Positions 1 to 12,951 of a stretch of DNA of 64,000 bases are shown in pieces. The position numbers were made by a program, and so were the translations under genes. How positions within the stretch are numbered: position 1 is the stretch's first letter; every line of letters begins with the position of its first letter. Source of the stretch: Alnus glutinosa (lineage: Eukaryota > Streptophyta > Magnoliopsida > Fagales > Betulaceae); the NCBI RefSeq assembly GCF_958979055.1, contig NC_084894.1, positions 687,001-751,000 of the forward strand, written 5' to 3'. The notes under the pieces are model-generated. The model saw only the letters and a program-made list of their open reading frames with translations. It searched no databases and was not told the origin of the DNA.

Positions 1-993
1 AATGAATAAGATGCTCAAAGGTGCAAAATGGTGGCATGACCAATCTGTCTTTTGCATAGTTATTTACTTTTGAATAGATATGTGATCTACTAAAAGTGTC
101 CACTTCGACAGTCAAAGTCATTGAGTTTGAAGACCCTTACTTTATAACATTCAAATGAAGATTGTTTTGTATGATTGAGCTATTTGATCATTAATGTGGC
201 TCATCACACATGTTGATTGTACTACATATATCCAGCTGTTACCAGTTGTGTTCTTGCAAGTATCTTCAATCCGGCATTTGGAGTTCATTAATAAATGGTT
301 TCCAGAAGCTTATCTCTAAGCGTCCAACCCTAGTTCTATCTCGGGCTTCTTCTTGAATATTTTTCAATGTACGCCCCTTGCGAGGGACCTGGTGGAAATC
401 TTCCAAAAATTAATTTTCCAACATTTGTGATAATTAAATACCATCTTTAATGGTTCTCCACATTTCCTCTTGTTTCCTAATAATTATGGTAATTTTTAAA
501 TGTCAAGTTTCCTATTTTTATGCTGTTAACCTGTCTGTTTCTGCTCCTGTCTCAGTTTTTGTTTTCCTTCCCCCATCTGGTAACTATAAGTAAGGTAGTG
601 AAATTTGACAGAAAGAAAAAAAAAAAAAAAAAGAAGAAGTGTTTTTGACATGTAGTTAGTTCTGGAGAGTAGAGCCTTCTAGTAGGTTACTACCATTTAT
701 AGAATGTCGGACGAGGCTTGGACAAAATGTGAAAGAAAGTTGTTGAGCTTTAATATACTAGTCATGGAAATTTCCCTGTGCTTTTCAAAATTATTAAGGC
801 AACCTGTATTTTGAGTTCTCTCCATTGTGGGTTAGAACATGCTCAAAAATAAAGTTGACAATTTGGCTTCAGTTGTCATGTGCTGGCTTCTTACTAAAGT
901 AATACTTTCAATTTCGAACTAGTGTTGATATGTTTCAGTTCACATATATATTGCTTTGTTTTGAACATTATTCTGTCTTCAATTTTTATTCAG

Positions 994-3900
994 GATTTCA
1001 TATTAAGAGGAGGTCGAAAGTTTCCTTTGTACAGGTAAAACTGCCATTCTATAGTAATGATAGATGATGTGTCTTTCTTCTCTCCGGCAGGTGGTAGAAT
1101 TAAAGGGACACCCTAGCTGTGCATTACAAAATGCTACTTTTTTTGCGCAAAAACATGTCAAACTCCAATTTCCATTGCTGCTTGTAGGCACTTCAGGAAA
1201 TTTCTGTACGACAAAGCACTTACCTAGGATGGAAACTATTACTTAGCACGTTAATTACTTTTTCTTTTCTGAAAATTATTTATCATGTTGATTGGAGCTA
1301 GATATGCTTATAGTACACCTTTGGAATCAACATGTCTATTCTTCTTTCTCCTTGCAGTCGAGTTGTAGAAGCTGCTCCATTAAAAGCTATAGTTCTCCCT
1401 GTGATTGGGAATGAAGTAGGCATTCAGTTAAGAGAACAAGATCTATCATGGAAGGTTTTTCTTTCTAGTGCCGATCGCCATCCAAGGTATGTGTACTACA
1501 TTTGTGTGAGATTGGTCGAAAAAAACACTTATTAATGAAAATAAAGTTCCATCTGTATATCATTATGTAAAGCATGTCCAACGAATTAATTACAGTAATG
1601 GCATTCTCTTCGTGGCAGATCAAATAATTATACTCCAATCTATCAACCAGTAGAATCTGTGACTAATATCCTCTTTTCATCTGGAACCACAGGTAGAAAA
1701 ATTGCTCAAGCATATGTCTCTTTCTTAGCTTGACTGTAATATTACTTATATCATAATCATCTACATTTGTTGGATTTCATCAGGAGAGCCAAAAGCTATT
1801 CCTTGGACACAACTTTCACCAATTCGATGTGCTGCTGATTCATGGGCTCACATTGATGTTCAAGTTGGAGATGTCTACTGCTGCCCCACTAATTTGGGAT
1901 GGGTGCTTGGACCAATTTTTCTCTACTCATGCTTTCTAAATGGTGCAACTCTTGCACTCTATCATGGATCACCTCTTGGCCGTACATTTGGAAAATTTGT
2001 TCAGGTGATTATACATTAATATACTTTCTGGCTTGTGACTTTAATTGAATTACTTGGAAAAAAGAATTACGAGGCAAACCATGGGAGCCAGCTGGTGCAC
2101 CAACGATAATACTATCGTAGTTATGGATGCTGAGAATTTTTTTGAATTGTTGGTTAGTGGTGGAAATGAGATATATTTCCCACTGCTTTTTCTTGAAGAG
2201 AAAAACATTTTTTAGATGAGTTGTAATATGAAAATTCAGGACAAAAAAGAGAAATTTACATGATACTCCAGGAATAATAAACTTATGTATACCAGTATAT
2301 AAAAGCCAGCCACTACTAGTAACATGTTTTGCATTAGAAGGTATTACCATCCTCCATCCAAATGCCACCTTAATTTTTCTATTAATTTTGTTCAGGATGC
2401 AGGGGTGACTGTTTTGGGTACAGTTCCTAGCTTAGTAAAAACTTGGAAGAGTACAGAGTGTATGAAAGGCCTAGATTGGACAAGGATAAAGTAATGTCTC
2501 TTTGCACTTTAGAGAAACTATATTTGCATATAACTCCGAGAAACAGAACTTAGAAATGGATATGTGCAGATCATTTGCATCCACCGGGGAAGCATCCAAC
2601 GTGGACGATGACCTTTGGCTTTCTTCAAGGGCTTATTACAATCCCATAATCGAATGTTGTGGCGGCACAGAACTTGCATCATGTTACATCCTAGGAAGTC
2701 CACTACAGCCGCAAGTTTTTGGCGCTTTTAGCACTGCATCAATGACAACAGGCCTTGTCATCCTTGATGAACATGGGATACCTTATGTGAGAATATTTTC
2801 TGGATGGTTTGTAGTTGTGGTTCATTTTTTTTTTTTTTGCTACTGTCGCAATTACCAACCTGTCACTAGATCAGGTCACCTCGGTACCTGGTTGTACTCT
2901 GTTATTGTACTTGCTAATGATGGGTAATTTCTGATCAATTTCAACAATTCTGGTGATAATAAAGATGGACTTGGAGGAGCCAAGCCAAATGACTCAAAGA
3001 GTATATTTTGTGTGGATATATCTGACCTCTTTGACTTGTATGACAGCTTGATGATCAAGCTTGTGTTGGCGAAGTGGGTCTCTTCCCCATATACATGGGA
3101 GCGACTGATAGATTGCTTAATGCTGATCATGAGAAAGTTTACTTCAAGGGAATGCCAATGTACAAAGGAATGGTATACTTGTACCTGCCTATTGTAGAAT
3201 ACTTGCATGCTTACTTCTTTCTATGCCTAATTTTAATGTCATTTATGATGTATTAGATAAAGACAATAGAGCAAGATACCCATTTGAGAATATTAGTTGT
3301 TTCTTCCCCAGTAAGTGGCCTGATTAGTGTCATTACCGTATTAGGGACTAATCACCTAGAATATAAGATGCAGTTCCCTTTTATATGGATCTCTTGGTCT
3401 GCTAACTGGGTTTGAGTATCTTGAGACTGGATCCATATGTTGTGGGTCCTGAGGGACTTGAAATTAATCGTGACCCTGTTTCTTTAGATGGATGATTGTG
3501 AACCTTATTTTTTTTTTAGATACCTTGTGTTTTTTTTCTCACCCATAAGATAGGCAATTTCTGAACACGCATTGATGTTGCTATCCTCTAGTTCTTGTAA
3601 TGCATTGAGGACCAAATCAGAATTAATTATAAAAGCATCAATTTTATTATTTCCCACAGTCATCTATCATTCTTAAAGTTTGTATCTCAGAATGTGTATT
3701 GTTTTGTTTATTATTGTTTTATGTCTTACCCATAACGTGATTGAAGGTTGCCCTGTATCCTAGTATAACTTGATATATGCATTGGCAGCACCTCAGGAGA
3801 CATGGAGACATCATTAAAAGAACTGTTGGAGGCTATTTCATTGTACAGGGTAGGTCTGATGACACCATGAACCTTGGAGGCATTAAGGTACCACATTCAC

Positions 3901-6189
3901 CAATGCTTTCATTTTTTGATTTAATCATTTGATAGTGACTCTGCTTTATGCTATGGACTAACTGGTGGAAGACAAAGAAGTTCTAAACACTTTTTATCAA
4001 ACATAGGTTGCATTATGTTAACTGGAAATGAAAGCTTGACTTCTGAATCTTGCCTAATCAGCTCTTGATATGTAACACACTTAATCATACTTGAATTAAT
4101 TTTGACTGACAGAATACCACTTTTCTCTAAATTGGTGTGCTTGGACTAATTTTTGAAATATTGACTACTTCAATATCTCTTGATACGCAGACAAGTTCCA
4201 TTGAAATTGAGCGTGTGTGTGACCGAGCTGATGAAAGCATCTTGGAGACTGCTGCAATTAGTGTTACACCAGTAAATGGTGGTCCAGAACAGTTGGTTAT
4301 ATTTGTAGTATTGAAGAAAGGTTTTAATGCTGAACCAGACAAGCTGAAGAGAATACTCTCAAGGGCCATTCAAAGCAATCTCAACCCTTTGTTTAAGGTT
4401 TGACTCTCTGGCTATTCTACTCCTTTCCCTTAAAGTTAATGTTACCATCACCTGATCATTCTTCGAGTCAAATTCGTTCTTCAAATTTAAGAGGGTCATC
4501 TTCAATTCTTTTCCATCCAACTAATTTGACAGAAAATCAAAATGATGTCATCTTTCAAATGCCAATGAGACTATGAATGCAATTATAGGCTCGTACATAT
4601 GTTGTGAAAACTTAAATAAGATTATTTCAAATGATATGTTATGTTAGAATTATATGCCCTCAAAAACTAATTTTATGAATTTATTATTTAATAATATATT
4701 TTTTTTCACATACATGATTACTGTTGGTGATTAAATGTGACATGTGATGTCTTGCATAAATTTTGTTTGGGTAACATTGTAGAAAAATCATGCTGGCGGT
4801 TAATGAACCAAAGGTAGGGGAGTAATAATTTTTCAGTTCCTTGTAAGCCCAAATTGTTCTAGGCTGTGGATATCAACTAAATATCATACCACTAAAGCCT
4901 ACACTTGTGCTGCTATATGATAGAATGATTTACTCCATCATTGAGGTAGTGACCTTAAGAAAACAAGTTGGTGTAATGTAACAAGTACATACACTTAACT
5001 GTATCTGATAAAAAACACCTTATGGAGTAGTCACTCTCTTTTAAAAGGTTGTTCTATCACAATTTGCTTATTGTCCTTATACTTGAGAGGTTTATGTATT
5101 TTATTTATCATGCAAATAAACTTTGTCGATATCAACCAGTGATGCTCCATTAAAGGCTATATATGGACACATTGGGTTGCGTGTATAATGAGTAGAATAT
5201 GTAAATGCTCAATAAGGAATCCACCAGTCTCTCAAAGAGATAGTATATTCAATTGATTTCATATGGGCCAGTGAGATTTTTCAAAACTATTTTGTATGTA
5301 TAAAGTTATCTATATATATATATATATATTAGTGTTTTGAAGTCCAACAGAATTATGAAATCGAGATTCTAAAGGTTACATGAGCTAGGGACTTCACAAT
5401 GATGTTAATCCATTACAAGTGGATCATGTGGAATGTAGTGTGGTGGAAGGAAAATATGTGAAAATTGTTAGTAAGGGGGCCTCACTTGTAATTCTCTAGT
5501 CTTCGGGGGTTAATTGTAATGTGTTGATGGACATTTTTGCAGTTTGTAGAACTCCATTCTCTTGTGGAAAATTAAGGGATATAATTGGAAAGAGTTTCAG
5601 AAGTCCATTCTCTTGTGGAAAATTAAGGAATATTATTGGAAAGAGTTTCCAAGTTAAGTCTATAGCTTTTTTAAAAGATGTTGACTGATCCTACTGTTGA
5701 AGATTTTTAATTTTATATCCATAAGGATCCTATGTCACAAGCTCTCTCTAAGATTTTTGCTAGTCTTATAATAAGACTAAACACAAACTAATTGGCCATC
5801 AGAGCTATTTTGTGGTATTGTAGCCGTCTGCAAAACCTAGCAAGAAAAACTAAGAAAGAGTGACATGAACACCTTGGGAGGCAACACACTTGGGTTGCTA
5901 AGAGAGGCACACATCTTGTTTATGTTGAAATCCATGATCTTGTGGTGATATGATTCAATTAAACAAATTATTGATGTTTTATAGTTCTGCAAATTGTTAG
6001 AGTTGTGTGTTATTTTATTTTTGCAAACTATCAAGTTATTGATCCAATGTCTCCAATTCTTGAATTGATTAACAGGTGAACAGTGTTAAGATTGTTCAGG
6101 AGTTCCCCAGAACAGCTTCTAATAAGTTGTTGAGAAGGGTTTTGAAGGACCAAATAAAAGATGAAATGTCAGTTCAGAGTAGAATTTAG
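994..6189 (+). CDS. AAE17: Acyl-activating enzyme 17/18-like, copy 1 (3' ten exons; 5' part lies left of the window)
   Basis: Member of the ANL (acyl-CoA synthetase/AMP-ligase) superfamily, probably peroxisomal; it would adenylate a carboxylic acid and pass it to CoA. Substrate unknown. Exons: 994-1034, 1358-1486, 1619-1692, 1784-2004, 2396-2490, 2570-2786, 3047-3172, 3789-3887, 4191-4397, 6076-6189. These have exactly the same lengths as exons 5-14 of copy 2 and give 440 codons plus stop without a break. Visible motifs: the P-loop-like [28 protein letters not shown] (A8) and the A10 lysine in [10 protein letters not shown]. The C-terminus is SRI, a minor plant PTS1 peroxisomal signal. Oddities: the conserved WPTNLGW block reads CPTNLGW (codon 1882-1884), and the following residues GPIFLY differ from GPASIY in copy 2. 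The last intron (4398-6075) is swollen by an LTR-element remnant. Family assignment is firm; whether it is AAE17 or AAE18 is not resolved. Confidence 0.88.
4642..6015 (+). mobile_element. LTR-retrotransposon remnant (Ty1/Copia-like) in the last intron of AAE copy 1
   Basis: The homologous intron of copy 2 is only 362 bp and aligns on both sides, so roughly 1.35 kb was inserted here. The insert starts TGTTAGAAT, as many copia LTRs do. Near 5795 it has GGCCATCAGAGC, close to the usual initiator-Met tRNA primer-binding site, so it looks like an LTR plus a short leader. It contains a roughly 56-bp internal tandem duplication (about 5550-5660). A related piece lies at 40,920-41,110. It has no coding capacity and is a fossil. 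The boundaries are approximate. Confidence 0.45.
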
Positions 6190-6943
6190 CAGCGCATGAT
6201 TGTTGGGTAGATCAAACTCACCCTTGAAACTCGTCTTACAAGGAGAGGGTGCTCAAAAGCTTATATACGCATGATTAAGATTATACTTGAACCGACGTCC
6301 ACGTCAGGCCACTCTATAGTAGCTCTTTCTCCGTTGAGCCATACTCAACTTGGTGTCCGGCTTTGATATTAAATTATACAAACTTTTGGTATAACTTATT
6401 CTTAAAAATCGGCTTATAATGAGAAAGTGCCAAACAAAACTTATATATACATTGTTATTATTAAGATTGTACTTAACAATTAATCAACACACTTTTAATT
6501 TCAATCGTTCAAGGCTGCCTCGATCCAGTTCCTCAATGAATTTCCCTTCGTGATGACCATCTCAATATTAAAGAAAGCTATGGGACCATGGGTATGGAAG
6601 TTGAAATAGACGGACAAGTTGCATGATTATTTTGGCATATAACTTTCTAAAATATCCTTAAAATTATTAAATAAAAAATTAAATTATTTTGGCATATATA
6701 TAACTTTCTAAAATATCTTTAAAATTATTAAATAAAAAATAAAACAAATGAATTAATTATGCCTGGCATTCTGCCTAATGAGAATTACTTTTGAGAGTCT
6801 AGCTAACACGTCTTTTCTCCCTTGCACGTTTTTTCTCCCATTATAATAAAATATTGAGAAATGCTATTTATTATTATCTAATCCTTCTTTTATCTTTTAA
6901 AAAGCAACCATTAAATTTGTAAGATCTTACTAATATAATGGTT

Positions 6944-6981
<38 letters not shown>
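6190..6981. other. 3' flank of AAE copy 1; possible TRIM-like repeat
   Basis: No gene. Two diverged direct repeats of about 85-90 bp (about 6210-6296 and 6390-6480; both run from a CTTATATA block to AAGATTRTACTT) flank a short spacer. Next to the second copy is a sequence resembling a reverse primer-binding site. This would fit a degraded terminal-repeat element, but the support is weak. The rest is AT-rich, with a run of T at about 6948-6974. Confidence 0.3.
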
Positions 6982-7660
6982 TGGTTAAATACCCTTTTAG
7001 TACTTGAGTTTTGACAACTTTATTTTTTGGTGCTTGAGTTTCAATTCGTATCGCAAATGGTACCTGAGTTTTGGGAAAAGACGAACTTGGTACTTTCGTC
7101 TATTTTTTCGTCCAATATTTAACTGCCCGCCACGTGTTAACCGCTGAGATTAACACGTGACACTATGTAAAAAAATTAAAAATTAATTAAAATTAAAAAA
7201 AGAAAAAAAAAAAAAAGAGGGGTGGCTAAACCATGAGCCACCCCATGGCAAAAATAAAATAAAATAAAATAAAATAAAAATTGATGAGTTTTGGCCCTTG
7301 GGGTGGTTCGAGCCAAAACCCATCAATTTTATCTATTTATTTGTTTATTTTTATTTTTTTGCGAACCACCCCATGGGGATGGTCCTGCGAAGTGGGTGGC
7401 TCCTCTTTTTTTCTTTTTTTAAAGTTTTTAATATTTTTATTTTTTAAAAAAAGGTTTTTTAATTTTTTTTTTTGAAAGATTTTTTTTATTTTTTATTATT
7501 ATTATATTGTGCTATGTGTTAATTCTCAGGGGTTAACACATGACAGATCGTTAAATATTGGATGGAAAAATAAACGGAGGTACGAAATTCCTTTTTTTCT
7601 AAAACTCAGGTATCATCTACGATATAAATTGAAACTCAGGTACTAAAATGATATTAACCC
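6982..7660. mobile_element. Non-autonomous DNA transposon with long terminal inverted repeats
   Basis: The left end (from GGTTAAATACCCTTTTAG) and the reverse complement of the right end (GGGTTAATATCATTTTAG) stay alignable for about 170 bp, including shared words such as GTACCTGAGTTT, TATTTAAC and GTGTTAAC. The centre contains GC-rich GGGGTGG / CCACCCC palindromes inside A/T runs. There is no transposase. The ends abut poly-T and poly-A, so no target duplication can be read. Family unassigned. Confidence 0.6.
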
Positions 7661-7937
7661 AAAAAAAAAAAAAAAAAAAAAAAAAAAAGAAAAAATGAAG
7701 AAGAAGAAGAAGGACGGAAGAATGATGGGAAAGTAGTATATAGTATTCCTCTCAAATATTACGACTGGTTGCTGAGCATATGCAAAACCTGGGGAAACTC
7801 AAAATAAATGTATAAAAAAACAGATACTCTCAGTTTTATAAAAGAATAACGTGGTTTCCATGATTTTTTTATTTTTTATTTTATTTTTAAATATTAAAAG
7901 TGGTAGTTGCACAAAGTCTTCTTCTTCTTCTTCTTCT

Positions 7938-7982
<45 letters not shown>

Positions 7983-8006
7983 GTCACTATCATTTCTTGA
8001 TCATTA
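7661..8006. repeat. Low-complexity intergenic stretch
   Basis: Poly-A at about 7661-7690 followed by GAA repeats, and a mirror-like CTT repeat and poly-T at about 7917-7978. No gene seen. Long reverse-strand open frames here are only translated lysine and glutamate runs. Confidence 0.6.
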
Positions 8007-8019
8007 ATGTTCACATCTT
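8007..8019. repeat. Left target-site duplication of the LINE
   Basis: ATGTTCACATCTT, repeated exactly at 9911-9923 directly after the poly-A tail. Confidence 0.9.
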
Positions 8020-9910
8020 GGTCTTCCAGCCCTTATTGGAAGATTCAAAATTTCTACTTTTAATGGTATAAAGGAAAGGATTTGGAAGCGCATTAACGGT
8101 TGGAAGGAGAAGTTCCTGTCCCATGCCGGAAAGGAAATTCTTCTCAAATATGTCATTCAGGCTATTCCCACATACACCATGAGTGTTTTTCGGCTACCCA
8201 AAAAGCTGTGCCGGGATATCAACACAATGATGGGGAAATTCTTGTGGGGGCACCAAGGGAATGATTCGAAAATAGCCTGGATGGCTTGGAGTGGTTTAGG
8301 GAGAAACAAACTGAGTGGGGGTCTAGGTTATCGAGACCTAATAAGTTTCAATAATGCTCTTCTCGCAAAACAGGGGTGGAGACTAACCAAGTTCCCTGGA
8401 TCCTTAGTTGGAAGGATTTTCCAGGAGAAATATTATCCTTCTGGAGATTTTTTGGGCTCTCTCCTGGGCTCTAGGCCTTCATACGCTTGGAGAAGTATTT
8501 GGGGAGCAAAACCGTTATTAAAAGAAGGCCTTTTGTGGAAGATTGGGGATGGTTCAAACATTAAAATCAGAGAAGACAAATGGATTCCTTCAACACAAAC
8601 CCACATGATCCAAGTAAATATTCAGAATTTTAGTCCAGAAGCGAGAGTAAGTGAATTGATCAATTTTGAGTCTAACTGGTGGAACATACCTCTGCTGGAG
8701 CAAATCTTCCCTGCAGAAACGGTGGAACAGATTTGCAATATCCCGATCAGTCCCCGGCTGATGAAGGACAGGTTGGTTTGGGCAGGAACAAAGAACGGGC
8801 TGTTCTCGGTCCGGAGTGCTTACAATCTTGATCTGGAGCTTTTGGATCGGCAGAAGGGCTGTTCCTCGGTCACTCCCAATACCAGGTCATGTTGGAGGCT
8901 GATTTGGCAACTGAAGATCCCTAGGACGGTTCAATTGTTTCTCTGGAGGGCCTGTAATGACATTCTTCCCACTAAAGGTAAACTTTGGAAGAGAAAAATT
9001 GACGACAACCCTTTCTGTCCGCTGTGTGGCACTGAGTTTGAATCCAGCACCCATGCTATTTAGCTCTGTGAAGCAGCTAAAGCGGTGTGGTCTGCTTGTC
9101 CAGCCCGTATCCAAAAATGTGCCACAGGAGACTCTGATTTTTTGACTCTGTTCGGGCTCTTAAGCGCTAGACTGTCTCTCGAGGATCTGTAATTTTTTGC
9201 TATGGTTGCTCAGCGGGTCTGGTTTAGACGGAACAGGTTCGTCTTTGACGGAGTTTTCACTCCCCCTGGGTGTTTGATAAAAGGTGCTTCAGAGACCCTT
9301 TCGGATTTTAGGGATGCTTCTGGCCTTTTGGCGTTGAACAATCAATTTCAGCATCCCTCTCTGCCTGTCCAGTGGCGAAAACCTCCTCAAGGTTTTTCTA
9401 AGTTGAATTGGGACGCTGCTCTGGACAAGAATCAGAGATTGATTGGGGTGGGAGTTGTGGCCCGAGATTTTGAAGGGAAGGTTATCGCTGCCATGTGTTC
9501 CTCCCAACGGTATATTTCGGACTCTTCTGTGGCAGAGGCCTTTGGTGCTCGTCTTTGTACTGAATTCGGCTTGTTTCTGGGGCTTCGGTCAATGATTCTA
9601 GAGGGTGACGCGTTGGAGGTCGTTCAAGAGCTTAATAGGGCTAATGAAGATGCTGGGCACCTCGGCAACTTGATAGGCGAAATTCATGTCCTCTTAAGAA
9701 GATTTGACTGCTGGTCTTTTGTTCATGTTAAACGTGAAGGGAACAAGGTTGCCCACACCTTAGCCAAATATGCGATTTCTCACCCTCAAAACCGTGTGGT
9801 TAAACTCTTTCCCCACCTGTGTGTCGGGGTTTGTTTCGTCTGAGTCTGATGTGTTTTCTTCTTCTATTTAATAAATGCCAGTTTCAAAAAAAAAAAAAAA
9901 AAAAAAAAAA
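8020..9910 (+). mobile_element. 5'-truncated L1-type LINE (RT C-terminus, zf-RVT, RNase H)
   Basis: A non-LTR retrotransposon fragment flanked by a perfect 13-bp target-site duplication and ending in poly-A (9885-9910). The frame from 8179 covers the end of the reverse-transcriptase region (SVFRLPKKLCRDINTMMGKF) and the zf-RVT domain (FLWRACNDILPTKGKLWKR ... CPLCGTE). A stop at 9061-9063 falls inside the zinc-binding region where a Trp is usual, and another stop lies near 9190. From 9202 a second open stretch encodes the plant-type RNase H domain: LNWDAALD, VAEAFGARL, ILEGDALEV and HVKREGNKVAHTLAKYA. It is about one third of a full plant L1 and is not autonomous. Confidence 0.93.
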
Positions 9911-9923
9911 ATGTTCACATCTT

Positions 9924-11783
9924 ATTATATTATTTTATTTTTAATCTAACACCAAAATGTACAAAAATGCCATTCTCTTTTTAAGTATGCGGAAGCCGAT
10001 TAAATTACAATTTGTATTAAAAGTTTAATTAATCAAAAAAAAAATGTTTAAAAGTTTAAAGGTGATAACAATAAAAAAAAATACTATGAACTTTTAAGGG
10101 TGAACGAAACACCCCACAGGCTACAGCCGCAGCCACTATTTTACATTCGGCCACCCCCTTTTGCATTTTGGAGGGTGTTTCAATTATTCTTATTTATTTA
10201 TTTATTTTTCAAATTTGTTTTTGCTTTTTAAAATTCAATTTTTTTTTTTTTAATGATTTTTAAGGACATTTTGGTAAGAAAAATTCCAAAATAGTCGCGT
10301 AACTACTTTTCGATCCATTTTGACACCAATTGCTAATCGAGTGGCTTATTTGTAACATGATGATAATTAAAGGGAGTCATGTATTACTTTTTAAAGTTTG
10401 GTGGCATAAATACACCGGCGATAGTAGTTTGGGGACAAGAATCTTTTCAATTTCATCTGAAATTGATAGTATCCATTTTATTAGAAATGGACCGTATCTA
10501 TTTCATGGTCAAGTTTTAAAATTAATGCATCTAACCGTATACATGATGTCAATATTAACATGTCTTTTAAAAAATTTAAATATGTGACATCACGTAATAG
10601 AAGGGTATTTTATATGGTTTTAATTAATAGGCGTTAACATGTGAGATTCTTTTTGTAAATCTATGTAGAGAAATGCTAAACTTACCAAATTTTTTCCCCT
10701 AAAGTTGGTTTGACACAGGATGGGAGGATGGAAGAGATTTTCCAAAAAATAGATAAAAAAAATGAATAAATAAATAAAGATTAATCTTACGTTAATTTGG
10801 AGTCTCACCAAAATAATGATAAGAATGGGTTGAACTAGAGTCTCACTAGTCTTGGCAGATTCTCACCACGAAAAGAGAAGAAGAATCACGACTTCAAAAA
10901 ACGTACAAATATCTTTTCTCATAAATTATAATCTGTCTCCATAGGAATACAAAAAACATTTAATAGATATGTAAAATAAACTCTAACCATAATTTGATTG
11001 ACTTTGGGCTAAGCTCGTTATTGAATTATAAAATAACTCTAACTCTATTTGACTGACTTTGGGACAAATCCATTATTGAATTGCAAAATACATTCACTTT
11101 TAAAATATAAAACCTAAATAAATCTAAAAACCGAATATTCTTACTTTATTTTCCATTATGGTTGATAATGGCTCATCACTTGTGACCTACTATTTTAGAG
11201 ATAAAATTTGGTAAGTGTAATATTTCTCATCTATAAGGCAAAACACTCCCCCCCCCCCCCCCCCCAAACACACATAAGTGAGATCTGTTTGTGAGTAACT
11301 GAAACCATTTACTTTAAAAAAAAAAAAAAACTGTAAAACTTTGATCTATCACATATATATCTAATTTAATGATGAATTTAAAAATCACATTAAATTTCAA
11401 ATGACTAAAAAAAGAAGAAAGAAATGCTAGAGTCCGTTCTGGAGTCCTTCTATGCTGACATAATACCATGTATTTTTTTAATAAAAATAGAAGAGAAATT
11501 AACTTGTAGTTTTTCTTTATTAAAAACAAGGTGTCATGTCAATATAAAAAGATTTCAAAAAAACACTAGAAAGAACTCTAACATTTTTTTTTTTAAAAAA
11601 AAAAAGAAAAAAAAAAGACAGAGACGTTCCTTATAGGAATAAGGATGATATGAGAAACAGACTTCAGGACGAATATTTGTAATAGACGCCGAGGCAGTTG
11701 GATTTAGAGAGTCAAGCACGAGCAAAAGGAACGTAAGTCAATGAGCAAAATAAATTTGGAAGGTTGCTTCAAATCAAGTTGGT
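9924..11783. other. Intergenic, AT-rich; scattered repeat debris
   Basis: No gene seen. Contents: a small hairpin around 10,105-10,180 (GAAACACCCC ... GGGTGTTTC); a dispersed repeat at about 10,935-11,120 that recurs in diverged form at about 52,040-52,215; a C homopolymer at about 11,246-11,265; and a short A/T-rich stretch up to the upstream region of AAE copy 2. Confidence 0.5.
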
Positions 11784-11789
11784 CACGTG
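11784..11789 (+). promoter_or_regulatory. G-box CACGTG upstream of AAE copy 2
   Basis: A CACGTG core lies 127 bp before the ATG at 11,916, where bZIP or bHLH factors could bind. Position only; the transcription start is unknown. Confidence 0.3.
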
Positions 11790-11858
11790 TCCCATCCTCC
11801 CATCACATATCGCACCTACTCGTAGAGCTTGCGTCCTATTTACTACAACAACGATGTT

Positions 11859-11861
<3 letters not shown>

Positions 11862-11896
<35 letters not shown>

Positions 11897-11915
11897 CAGA
11901 CAGACAGACAGAGAG
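11862..11915 (+). repeat. GA/CAGA microsatellite in the predicted 5' leader of AAE copy 2
   Basis: A (GA)n run followed by CAGA repeats ends directly at the start codon at 11,916. Such GA tracts are common in plant 5' leaders. Peptides with runs of Arg-Glu in frames across it are artefacts. Confidence 0.7.
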
Positions 11916-12911
11916 ATGGCGAAGAGCATTGGCGAAGTTGGAGTGGAGGACTTGGTGAAGGCAGGGCTAACGACAGAGGAGGCCCATGAGTTCCAAAGGG
12001 TGCTTAAAGACGCAGTTTCTGGAGCCGAAGAGTCAGACCCAAGAGAGGTGTGGCGCCAGCTGGTGGCTCGGAGGGTGCTAAAGCCATGGCACCCACATGG
12101 CCTGCACCAGCTGCTCTACCAATCGGTCTATGCTAATTGGGACCCGGCCACCAATGGCCCCCCTCCTTACTGGTTCCCTTCTCTGTATGATTTTTGCTTC
12201 TCTCCTTCTGTATATATATATATCCTCCTCTTTCACTGTTCATCGAATTGTTAATTCTTTCTGTTGTACTTTAGTCCCTATAGTTCTGCATTCATTCTAG
12301 TTGGGCCCTTTATTTATCTGCCATATATAAGAGGTTTGCAATGGTACTATATATCATCCTCTTTCACTGTTCATTGAATTGTTATTCTTTCTGTTGTACT
12401 TTAGTCCCTATAGTTCAGCATTCATTCTAGTTGGGCCCTTTATTTACCTGCCATATATAAGAGGCCTGCAATGGTACTATATATCATCCTCTTTCACCGT
12501 TCATTGAATTGTTAATTCTTTCTGTTGTACTCTAGTCCCTGTAGTTCAGCATTCATTCTAGTAGGACCCTTTATTTATTTAACTGCCATTTATAAGAGGT
12601 TTGCAATGGTAGTTCACATATGGTATTAATATTTTGGATTTGGATCAGTACAAAATGTTAGAATATATAATTTTTATATTGGTTTATCTTTTTATTATTA
12701 GATTATTTTTCATTTTTTATGTGGTTGTAATTAGGACTGAGCAGATCCCCGCAAAACCCGCCCCGCCCCGCAGAAACCGCCCCAACCCTCCCCGCAGAGC
12801 CCAAAACCCGCACCCATGGGGCGGGTTTTGGGGCTGTTTTTGGCCCCCCCGCGCGGTGCGGGGCGGGTTGCGGGGGGGACCCTTGAATTTTCTCGGGTCC
12901 CCGCCCCGCAT

Positions 12912-12951
<40 letters not shown>

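Noticed and set aside
7799-8014. Reverse frame of Lys and Glu runs
   Set aside because: Poly-T and CTT repeat translated backwards.
9202-9843. Stand-alone RNase H host gene
   Set aside because: It is the terminal domain of the LINE, inside the same target duplications and followed by its poly-A tail.
11741-11989. Frames with Arg-Glu runs
   Set aside because: Translation of the GA microsatellite; the real protein starts at 11,916 in one of these frames.
12221-12612. CRISPR-like spaced repeat
   Set aside because: It is a head-to-tail 131-bp tandem repeat with no spacers, in a plant intron.
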